Part shown: piece after piece, positions 21,175 through 32,500 of the stretch
Layout of the letters: each line of letters starts with the position of its first letter
Numbering within the stretch: the stretch's first letter is position 1
Assembly (NCBI GenBank): GCA_020746105.1
Contig: CM036639.1
Span: 5,285,501-5,349,500, forward strand
From: Trogon surrucura
Lineage: Eukaryota; Chordata; Aves; Trogoniformes; Trogonidae
DNA length: 64,000 nt
Direction: 5' to 3'
The notes under the pieces: generated by a model
Database searches by the model: none
What the model saw: the letters and a program-made list of their open reading frames with translations, nothing else
Told to the model about the DNA's origin: nothing
Made by a program: the position numbers and the translations under genes

Positions 21175-23030
21175 CTGGTGGGGAGTCTCAAACTGGTTCC
21201 CATTGCAGGAGCCCAGCTCTGGGCGGGGCCGGGTGTCTCGGGGGGGGGGATGCTGAAATGGGGGGTGCCAGCACCCAGCACCTGGGGAAGAGGAGGGCCA
21301 GTCCTGGGCCATCACCAGTGACAGGTCAGAGGTGGGACAGGCACCTCCTGGGGATCACCCACCCCAGTGCCCGCTCCCCTGGGGGGACTGGGTGTGCCTG
21401 GGGGGAGCAGTGTCCCCCCCCCAGGGCTTCCCCGCTGTGACCTGCTGCCCTTCACCTTCCGCCCTGATTTCGGGGTGAGCGTGGCAGAGGGTTCATGGTT
21501 GGACTTGCTGACCCCAGGGGGCTTTTCCAACCCCAACGGTTCTGTGGTTCCCTGTGGTCACCAGCCACAAACGACGCGAGGAACTTGGGGCCCGAGGCCC
21601 AGCAGAGCGGATCCACCACCTGCTCTGCGAGGTTGCCTCCAACTGCTCTCCTGGGGGACCTCAGGACTCCCAGGGACAAAGGGGACCGGTGCTTCGCAGG
21701 GTGGGCTCTCCACCAGCCGATAGCAAGAACATCTGAGCCGGGCCTGGGTGGTCCCACAAAGCAGCTCCTCCAGCCCCCACGACCAGGGCCACCCGTGACA
21801 CAGGTCACTGGGCAACATCACGAGGGGCCAGGGAGCAACCAGGGCTCCTTCTCCCCTCCAGGAAGGACCAAGCTTGGTGACACCCCACGCCCCACCTGAT
21901 GTCCCACCACCATCTCTGCTGACAGGCCATGGAAGCTCTCTGCCTCCTCCACCGAGCACCACCACCACAAGGTGACCCTGTCTCTGCAGGGGACAACGGA
22001 GCACCGTCACTTTTGGTGACATCCCCCCATGGTCTGGATGGACCCATTCCTGGGCAGGTCACCCCCTCTTTGCTGCTTGAGGGGCACAGAGCTGGTCACT
22101 CCCTCCAGGAGGCTGAGGACGCCAAGATGTTGGCCAGTTGGCACGCTCAGCCCGTTTCAACCTCTCCTCCAGGGATTATCCTTCAACGGGGACAGCGAGC
22201 AGCTCCAGGGACACGTCCACAGCCAAGACACGTGCCTGGGTGGTTCAGCTCCCGCTGCAGCTTTGCTCAGCCCTTCACAACCCGCACAGAGGCTCCAGCA
22301 GGTAAAGAGTGGCCAGACCTTGGTTGTTGCACCGGAGAATGATTTTGCTCAGGAGGAACCTCTCAAGCTTCAAGTTGAGCCTCCTGCTCACCCAGCAGTG
22401 AAAGAGGATGGCTGTCCCTCACGTCGAGCTTGAAAATCTCCAAGGACAGACAGACACCGCTGCTCCAGGTGCCAGGCCCGGGGCTGTCCCACCCCCCCCG
22501 GGCAGGGACCCCTTCCTTCTCCCAACCTGCATCTGGGAAGCTCCAGTTTGGGCCATGTGGCACCACGAAAAGGCTGGCCCCATGCTGTCTGCGACCGCCC
22601 TTCAAGAAGGGACGACTTGCTTTTAGCCACCCTCCAGCCTCCTGTCAGCAAGGCAAGCCCAGCCCCGATCTCCTCTCCTCACCTCCATGTCCCCACGACC
22701 AGGAGAGATCAACAGTCGCCCACCAACTGCTCTCCAGTTTCTCCACATGCCCTCTGCACTGGGGGCCACCCACCCACGGTCACCGCTGTGCTGGCTCCAG
22801 CAGCTTCCCCGGGCCTGATGACCCCTCTAGGGCAAACCAGGTAAGGGGTGACATTAGGAGACCAGAGCCACCACTGCCAAGCGCTCAGCCTGGTGTCCAC
22901 CATCACCCACAGCTCCTTTCCAGCAGAGCTCTGCCCAGTCATCGCCCGACCTCTACGAACGGACTTTTCACAAGGTCGCGAGTCAGTCGCGCTCAGGCCA
23001 TCAGCCAAGTTTTACCTGGCCCAGAGCAGA
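21175..23030. other. ADAM11-DBF4B intergenic sequence
   Basis: Apart from a short CR1 tail at 21488-21545, I see no gene or named repeat between the ADAM11 upstream minisatellite and the probable end of the DBF4B transcript. Confidence 0.4.
21488..21545 (+). mobile_element. CR1 3' end fragment
   Basis: GGTTCATGGTTGGACTTGCT, then GACCCCAGGGGGCTTTTCC and AACCCCAACGGTTCTGTGG. This is a diverged CR1 tail in plus orientation, of the same subfamily as 4190-4645. Confidence 0.75.
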
Positions 23031-23566
23031 GCAGGATCTCATCTTCCACTTTATTTCAAAGTTTAAAAGTTTGCTAAAAGAAACCCCGAATACTCAACTT
23101 GGTACCGGTTAAAAACATCTGTGAATACTCAGACACCCAACAAACCCTCAAAACCACGTGAAGGACACGGGTCTCACCCCCAGAGCCCCCCTGTCCTCTG
23201 CACCTCCAGTGACGGGGTGAGAGGAGAACAGGCAACGCTCTCGCCTGGGAAAAGCAAAGAGCACGTTCCTGCTGACGGGATATTTCCAGAGTGACCAACT
23301 TGTCAGCAGCTGTGAGGAGTTAAAAGGAAGGCACCAGCTTTAAATGTTACCGGCAGCAAAGAGTGAAGATCCCAGCCCCTCTTGCAGCCAAGGACGGTGA
23401 AAACACGACGTTGCTCGTTGGTTCCCACCAGAAGTGCCCAGACTGGCTGTGGTGTCTGGAGACACTTCACTGCAGCTCCCGGTCCTGACGGAGGTGGTTT
23501 CTTCAGTCCCTTTCCAGCCACTTCACAGGTCCTGCTACGAGCCCAGAGAACAGCCAGGAGGTGCTT
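23030..23566 (-). other. DBF4B: Probable DBF4B 3' untranslated region
   Basis: It lies between the DBF4B stop codon (23567-23569) and the AATAAA at 23050-23055 on the minus strand. No other coding content is seen. Confidence 0.55.
23050..23055 (-). other. DBF4B: Probable DBF4B polyadenylation signal
   Basis: Canonical AATAAA on the minus strand, about 510 bp downstream of the stop codon. Confidence 0.6.
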
Positions 23567-26500
23567 TTAGCTGGTGCAGCTGTCAAAAAAGGTCTCGAAG
23601 ATGGGGAAAGAGGCTCCTTTTGTCTCTGCGCAGCAGTCCCGGCAGTTCTTCTCCTCTTTGCCTGCCCAGAAAAGCTCCGATTTCTGCTTCAGGACGGAGC
23701 AGAGCTGAGACTCGTACCCGCTGTCCCTCACGCTGACGTGCGTCCTTTGCAGCAAGTCCCTGTCCACGGACTGGGTCCTGCCCTCCTGGACCCCCGACAG
23801 CGTTGAGAGCAGCTGGACATCCCAGTCCGACTCGGAAGAGCTTTCGCTGAAGTCGTGATCAGCCTGGGCCTTACGTGGAAGAGGCTGAAGGAGCCGAGGG
23901 CACGGAGCCGGCTCTTCGCTGCAGCCTGGGGGGGCCAGGTAGCTCGGGTGCTATTTTTTCTGCTGTTCTGACACAGAGCGAGCAGCAACGTCTGGCTTCA
24001 GCCACGGGCAGTTCTGGAGAGGGCAAGCGGCCAGGAGAACAGCTGGGCTCGCTCGCTGCGCTCTCCAGATCAGGCCTAGTCCCAGTTCCGGGGGTGTCGT
24101 CATTGTCCCCTTCAAGCTGCTTCCCTCGGGAACTCGTGCTCGCTCCGCTCCAGCCAGGCTCGCCGACAGGGCCGGCCCCAGCGGGCTCCGCAGGATCAAA
24201 ACCTGCGGACGCAGCTTCGAGGGAACCCGGGTGCGATGGAGGCTCCCCGGGGCTCCCACACGGGCACGGCTCTGAGCCGAGGGAGCGCCGCGGTCTGCCG
24301 GGGAGCTCTGCGCTCAGGGCCGAGCCGCCAGCCTCCGCCACACCAGGCAAGCCCGGCTCGGACGTCCGTCCCGCACCCTGTGCGTCCATCCCACCACCCA
24401 CCGGGTTTGTCTGTGTGCACGGAGAGAGGCCCAGCTCCAGCCTGGGCTTCTTCCCCACCCGGGGGCTCTGTCCGGAGGAGAACTGCCGTTTCCTGGGGGC
24501 AGGCAGCGCTCGCGCAAGGCGGCCGACCGACCAGAGCACTTGCTGTCTGTGAGGCTCGGATGAAGAGGCGATTGTCTCTCCGACGGGAGCAGCCGCCACA
24601 CGAGTCCCCCAGCACAGCCCAGCAGCCAAGCCTGAGCCTGTATCCCCTCTCGTGTTGCCAGGCGCGGCACAGAGCCCCCCCGGTGAGCCCTGCTGCAATG
24701 GGCAGCCCCAGAAAGGTGGTCTCTGACCACCCCCCTGCTTCTCCAGGATTACTGGCCCTGCCCCCGGGCAGGCAAGAGGAACACCCCGCCGTCTTGAGGC
24801 CACGATCACGCTCCGTATCCATTACCAGTTCCACAGCACCCTGCTCAGGCTGCTCCCCTTCCTTTCCCGGCTCTGCTGTCAACATCTCGATCCCTCCATC
24901 ACCTTGTGCTCGAGGCTCGAAGGGTTCATCTGCCAGGCAGGACCGAGGCACCCTGAGAAGAACCATCAGTTAATGCTCGCTCTCCCGAGGCCTAGCAACA
25001 CCCTCCCCACGGTGAGACCAAGCGGTTTCTGCAGTGCGGGGTGTTCGAAGCCCTCTCTCAGAAATTTTAGACCCCTGAGGTTCAGCAAAGAGCGATATTG
25101 CTGCTGGCAGCGATGGGCAGCAGAAGGGAGCTCTCAGCTCTCTCAGCTGCCCAGGGCCCGGGCCCAGGAGTGCTCCAGAGCAGCGGGGTTTGCGTCAGAC
25201 GTGGGAACAGAAGAGACGGGCTCAGCTGCCCTTTCTAGTTTAAGAGGCACTGGAAGTCCACGGGGAGTTCCCTGAAGCAGAGAAGCAGCAGAAAGGCAAG
25301 GAGAACATCTCCCATGCCTCATCTGAGCTCTGCCTGGCAGGCGCCGGGTCAGTCCTGAGCTCAGCCACAGCCCTCTGCTCCCCGCTGACCGATCCCCCGG
25401 CCCGGGGCAGGAGCTGGGGACCAGCAGCGGCACTCGGGCCCTGTCCCCACGAGCGTGCCGCGAGGCACCGCGCCGCTTTTCGCCTCCAGCGGTTACCAGA
25501 TTCGCAAAGACTCACTTGGCCGACCACTCCACAAAGTTGTGGGCGAGCTGCGCGATGACACGATCCACAGGGGCATAGTGCGAGTCGTCCAGCGCAAACC
25601 GCTTGTGCTGGGGGCTCTGGAGGTGCTGGAAGGTGGAAGAAGAGGCCCTTTTGTAGCCACACTTGTCCTTTCACAGGAGGGAAATCTGCAGTAACACCTC
25701 CTGCAGCTTAACCGGCCAGAGGGCAGCCAGCCCTCCCGCCAGACAGAGCCGCTGTTTGGGAGCAGATTTGGGAAACGCAGGTAACGCCGTGACCCCCGGT
25801 TGCTTACGGCGAGTATTGTGCTCCCAGAGGCACCCGCTGAGGAGGAGGCTGTGTCTGTACGGAACAGCAGCCCACAGCTTCCGCCAACGGCTGCGAAAAC
25901 GCAGACTCCAGGTACCTCCTGTCTGCCACTAAAGGCTGGGCTCTGAAAGCCAGTCTGGCATCTTCCAGAAGGTAAAGACACCTCTCCCCACCTTTTCCAT
26001 CAGGCCTGTGACCCCAACTGCCACTCAACAGGCAACGGGGTGGTCCTTGAGGCTCTCCCAAGCTCCACAAATGAGCACGACGTGCACCAATCCTCAAAAC
26101 AACCGCTTGCACAGACCAGGAGGGCAGAGTGCAGACGTGCTGTGGTTTTTCCTCTGTGAGGTTGATCCTACGAGATGGGCCGAAGGCCGCACACACGGTG
26201 ACCTGCCCTCCTTCCCGAAGGGTCCGCACCGATACCAGGCACGCGGCGGTAACCGAGCAGCCCCTTTTGCAAAGAACCAGCTCCCAAGGGAGCTTTTACC
26301 TTCTGCAGCTCTTCGAAGGTCTCTTGGCAGCACTCACAAAAGCCCCTCTTTTTCTTCCGCACGGTGACCAGGGTGGATGGGGGGCTCTTCTCCCCGTCGC
26401 TGCGCATCGGGCAGCCCTCTGCACCCCTGCAAGGCAACGGCAAAGATCTTCTCCGCCCTCACTCGACGGCACGTAAGGCCACAGAGGCAGCCCTGGCTTT

Positions 26501-29500
26501 TACAAACCCCAGTGGTTTGACCCAGAGCAGGGGCTCCTTCCCTGCCACGAGCGATTCTCTAGACCCCAGGGCCTGGCCACGCGGCGCTTCGCAAGAGGAG
26601 TCGGGTTAAAAACTTGCGCGGGAAGAGCTACGACCTACCTGGCTCTGCAAGAATTCGAGAGGCTTTTCAGCGGCTCAAAGGGGCTGGAGCTTTTGGGCGT
26701 CTGGAAATTCAGGTCGGGAAAACTTTTGAACTGGTGATGGAAGGGTCGGAATTGCCTGCAAGCGGCAGAGCAGGGCGTCAGAGTCCGGGCAGGGACAGCG
26801 GGGTTAGGGAGCTCATCACAACGGCTCAAGGCGCTGCCTCACGATGCGATACCGGCCACTGCTGCCCTTTCATCTGGCCGTTCCAGAGACGTTCCATTTC
26901 TTACTGGAAGTACTAAACTCAATTCCCAGTAACAGCCCTGGTGGGGGGGCTGTTTTGGGCAGAAGGCAGACTCTCCCGCTCACGAAAACCCCACCTTCCG
27001 CCCCCAAGGCGCAGCTGCAGCAGCCAGCGCAGTATTCCCAGCCGAACAGCAGCACGGGAAGGATTTGGTTCTCGGACATCTCTCTCTTCACACTTTATTG
27101 CATGCAGCACGTAAAACCTAAGATTTGACTCTGCAGCTGCCTTGAACGCTGTCTTTGGGTTAATTAATTAGCGCTCTGGCTACCGTTAGAGTTACAGAGT
27201 TGTTAGAAACGCCACGGAGATCAGATCCCCTTGCACTGGATGCTGTAATCAAGTTACGGGCCCTGACCTCCCGCGTTTCAATCTCTTTCCTCGTTTCAGA
27301 GGGCTCGAGCAGATTAAGTGACTCCCCGAGGATCACGAACCGACTCCGAGCGAGGAACTAAACTCTCTCGGCAAGTCTCGTTTAACACCTTTTTCCTCCT
27401 CCATGACACACGAGCCACCTGGATCGTTTTCCTACGCTCCATCTGCCCCCCTCTCGCAGAGGGTCAACTTCCCGGCGGGTAACAGGGTCTTCTGCTTGGG
27501 GACAGGACACAGCCCACACAGAAAACTGGCCAAGGATTCCCTCCCCGAGGTTTTAAGGTGTGATATTTAGAAAGGCGTCATTTACCTGCTCTGGTCTTCA
27601 ACCTTCAGAAAAGGGGGCTTCAACCTGCCTGCTAGAAAGAAAGCTGGTTAGAAGTTACCCTGGTCAAATGCCCTGCTTAGTCATTCATGCCCCAACAGAC
27701 CTGGGCGACAGACCCAAGCTCACCGGTGCTTCTGACACCCAGGAATGGCAGCTAAACGCGGCCGAAAGACCTTCCTGGGTACCCCCACAACAACCCCTGC
27801 CTTCAGTGTGCTCAGCAGGGTGACCAAACCCCAGAGGCACCCTGACCACGAACCATTCCTGCCTTTGAAAGAACATCCAGCCAAGCCTTGGGCATCTTTA
27901 AAGCCTACTCAGTCTCAGAAGCCCAACCCCCAAGCCTCCAGTTCTGATCCCGACGCTAAAAAACATCCCTCAATGCAGCACAGGAGATGAGTTTACAAGG
28001 AATAAATTGCAGCATCGACCCTTCCAGCCCCTTTTTCTCCCTTTCCACAACGGACTGGCTCAGGCCGGGATGGGGAAGGCAAAGCAGTAAGAGCTGCTGG
28101 AGACGAACCAAGACGCCGCAGAGCCAAGCCTGGCAGGAGAATGCTCCTAAAGAGCAACGTCCAGCCTTTGCACAGTCCCTGCGGAGGGCAAAGAGGCAGC
28201 ACAAGCATTAGGGGAGCAGAAGAAAGCCTCAGCAGCGCATTCAGGGAAAAAAGTTTTCAGGGCCTGGCCAGCAAAAAGGCTACTGGGTCCTCCCACCTCG
28301 CAGGTACGTTCAACCCGCGAGCGATAACGTTACGCTCGGCCCGGAAACCCGAGCACGGATCCAGTTAAGAAGCGCCAGGGCATTCCCACAGGGCGCCTGC
28401 CTGACCCCGAAACCAAACCTCCAAAGGGCGTTTTGTTTTCTCGCCATCCCGGCACTCGGCGCTGTTTTCCCCTCCAAAGAAACTTTAACCTCATCCTCCG
28501 GAAGGACCGAGTCCACCCGGCCTCCCCGACCCTCGTCCCCAGCACGCACCCAACGCGCCGCTACGTCACGAAGGCAGCTATTTAAACCCAGGATCCTTTC
28601 TTGCTCCACACGCTCAGCACTTCTGTTCCGGGCCCTCGATCAAACAGACCAGCGCGCGGGTCCTGAGCTCCCGCGGCAGAGCGCTGAACGGTGACAAAGC
28701 GGTTCAGCTGTCACCGCGTGTCCCCACGCAGGGTTCAGAGCGTGCCACGACGAAGAGCTCCGAGCCTGCGGCAGACGATCTGCCTTCCCCGACAGCTTTT
28801 CGAGCCTTTTTTTCTTCCTTCTCCTTTTTCCCACCACCTTCCCTCCCCCCTCTGCCGCCGCCAAGCTGGAAAATAATCTTCCGCGCGTCACACGCGGGAT
28901 CCAGGTTGGAGCCCGCTCCGAGATGTTACCGAGCGCTCGCTCCCCAACGAGCAAAGTCACAAACGAACTTGCGTCACTGGTGCCAATCTCAGCACCACAA
29001 TTGGCTCTTGTCTAATTGCAGATGAGAACCTGTTGGGGTTTTTTTTTTTTATATTCTCCCCCCCCTCTCCCTCCTCCTTTGGAAGCGTTATCCCTAGATC
29101 GGTGTCTCAGCAGCCTAACAGAAGTGAGTGGGCTGTGAGGAACACGCTCTCCTCTGTAGGATGAGCATTATTCTTCTAAACTCCGTTTGAGCCAGCGGAT
29201 TCAACGTGCCCTTGAACAGCGGCGCAGCTCTCGGGTGCTTCAGGAAAGGGTCGACGGGATTTTAAAAAACGCTGCCCCACAGCAAAGGCGCGACATCCTC
29301 AGCCGCATCCAGGCTAGATGCGGGCAGGGAGCTCCAAAACCCACTCGAGGGAAACCGCCTTCACGGTTGGCGCGTTGCTGAGCTTTCAGGATGGCTTTTC
29401 AAATTCTAAACAAGGCTTCCTCGAGCAGCTCCGCGCCCGAGCCTTAAAAATAGGAGGAGCACAACGTCTGGGCCTACCTTTGCGAAGTTTTGATCCGGAC

Positions 29501-32500
29501 ACGAGGCATTTTGCCTAAAGGAAGGAAGCCACACGTTTAGTACGGGAGCCAGCACAGGGAGAACCGCGATTAGCGAGGCCGGAGCAGCAAAGCGAGTTCA
29601 CAGCAGTCCCACCCACCCTTCAGAGCTCCCGCACCACCCACCCTATCGCCTCCCCCCGATATTCTGTCTCCTGAACCACCCAGGGTTCATTTAAGCACGA
29701 GATACAGGCTGGCGCTCTCTGATCTCACGCCTCGCCTTCCCGCTGACCTCTCCAACGCACCAAAAAACCAGAAAGCTGCCTGTGAGTTTTGCTTTATCCT
29801 CACCAGGCAAAAAAATCAGTGTTAGTTGATCTGCTACGGATGTTGATAACCAACGACTGCCTCGTTCTCAGCTGCTTTTATCCCCACTTGAGAAAATAAA
29901 AAAATAAATATAATAATAATAAAATAAAAGCCTGAATTTTGGTATCAGAAGCACCAGGCTGCCCGGCGTCAGACAAAAACCTGGGCGATCACCCTCCTTA
30001 CCCGCCCACCCGCACGAGAGGAGCCAGAAGGATTGGGATTCTACGATTCCGCGATTGCTTAGAGCTACCAAGGGACCCCGAGCTCCTCGACTTGGCTGCA
30101 GTTAAGGCAGTTACCTCCGCGTTCTGGCACCGCTTCCTCGCTCCCGAGACGGCGCGCAGCAGCTGCTGAGCGTACGACAACATTTCTGCGCAGGTGGGAT
30201 GTCAAAGAGCCACAGCGCGCTGAGAGGAGGTGAGTTGCCCCCCTCCACCCGCCGCGGCGCGAGCGCAAGCCCCCGCCTGCACCAGGGGAAAAGCACCCGC
30301 CGGCCCCGCCACACGGTTAATTTGCCCCCTCAGCCAAAGAGGGCCTTGAGGGACGGCACCCCGTTCTTTTTTATTTTAGCAGAGCTGGAGGCTGGCTTTA
30401 AGTTGCTGGAGAAAGAGGACTGTCAGGAATTTCGCAGCACGCAGACCAGCCCCCGGCACTTGAAAGCCAAGCGGTTCGGATCCCGAGCCGGCTGCAGAGG
30501 AAGGCGTCTGAGCAGCGGCCGCCTCCACCCCGCACCCAGACAGGCTCAGCCACAGCTCTATGTCACTGTCATCGGACACTCAGGAACCTTTTACTCCAGA
30601 CCTATTATTAGAGGCAGAGTTCCACCATCTGTCTTTCCTGTCACCCCCCTCCCCATTCATCACTCCGACTGGAAGCGCCTTCCAGCACAGGGCCTCAAAC
30701 ATCAGCGCTTCCTAATTAAAACCCCACCAAATCCTGCCATTACCGTCAGCTCTACTCCCAAGGCAATTAGTAAAAACGGTCTTTTTTGGAACGAATTAAG
30801 GCACTGACCAAGCTATCAGCTTTTTCTAACACCACAGCTTTAGTACATTCCCACACATTCAGCGCTTGCTGTTGTAAACGACAGCAGCGCATTCCTCACG
30901 TACGCGCTCGTCCGGTTTTTGGAGGGGCAGACCCAGCCGGCCGCGATGGCACCAGCCAAGCGCTGGCAATTTCTCCCCTCGGCGCCACGCTCGCTTACGT
31001 CACTCCTGCTCCACCTGTCTCCAAAAAGCACTAATTGCCAGGGGCGAGCTGTCAGCCCGCAGGGAAGGATACCGTCCACGTGCACGATCTGGACTCCCCA
31101 CAGGCGAGCGTTGGCGAGGATGCTGCTGCCACCGCAGGCGTCCTGCACAGACAGAGAGCTTTGGCAAGGCACGGCTCGAAGCAGCAACGGCCGCAACACA
31201 GCTCTAAATCTAGTTTAGAGAGATTTTCTATTCCCCCCATCGCCTGGCTGACAGGTCGTTGCATCCCAAAATAAAAAAGTCAGGGCGCAGGAGAAAAGAT
31301 TTAAACTTTATCTACCCCAAATTAACAGTAGCATCTAGGTCAAATTTTTTAATCCCCGCTAGAGCATGAGCTTCTAAGTGGACACTGAGATTCTTTTTGG
31401 TCACTTGTGATATCAGTGGGAGCCTTTTTGCCCCAGCTACACAGCTTTAGTTATTTCCAGGCTAAAAATTCATCTAACAACGGGGCTTGTGTTAATGATT
31501 CCCTTGCGTCGCGTGCCCAGGTCACTGGAACAGGCCTTAGAAGCACTAACGTGGACAGATGAGCCTGCTCCACGAAGAACAGTGCCCAGGAGCACCGCAG
31601 AATATTCTGCAGAGCCACAAGCAACCGCTTCATACCTTTACCAGCCCCAGAATTTGCTCCCTCCAGCAGGCAGGGGCTCTGCAGAAGTGGCTGGCACTGG
31701 TTCCATGCTACTCAGCGGTATTTTGACCAGACCCAGTGAGAGAAAAGCCTGTCCATGCACTGCTCACCTGATTCTTCATCGCCTTCTGCAGCAATTCCTT
31801 CCCCCTGCTGATCAGGGCCTGCAGAGAAAGAAGACAAGCGCTACGTTAAAGCAAAGAGGCAGCGAGCCGAGGCCAGCACGGCCGTCCAGCGAGAGCGATG
31901 GCTCGTGACTCCCGCTCTCTGCTGGCGAGGGGAGTCTGGCCAAGATTCATCTCAAAGGCAGCAGGACCGAGCGTTTCTGGGGAACACAAACCCCGTTAGG
32001 GCTACACCAAGCAGCTGTTCAGTCAAGGCTTTTATTGAACAGGGGTGAATAGCCCAGAGCGAGCCAAGAGGAAGCAGAAACTTCGCTCAGGGACTCCACC
32101 TGCCCCATCCCCCCCGGCTGGCAGGGGCTGGGAACAGCCTCGCTGGCCCTTCCGAGGCTCATCTGCGAGCCAAGGATTTCAGGAAACGAGTTTTTGCTAA
32201 GACAAGTGAACATCACAGTGAACAAGGACAGAGGAACAAACACCGTGAGCGAAACCCCCCGACGTCAGCTCAGGCTTCCCACACGCAGGCGGGTCCCAGA
32301 GCTGGCAGAGGGGCCTGGGCTGGGCCAGCAGGCTCCCCCCATCCAGTCACAGCTCCCAGCAGACACCAGCATTTCCCAGGGGTGAACACTGGTGTCTGCT
32401 GGAAGCCACTTCAGCCACAAGCAGTACCGACCCAAAATCCCAGCCACGGCAGGCTGGGACCTAGAGAAATCCTTCCAGCAAGCTGCCCTTGCAGATCTCC

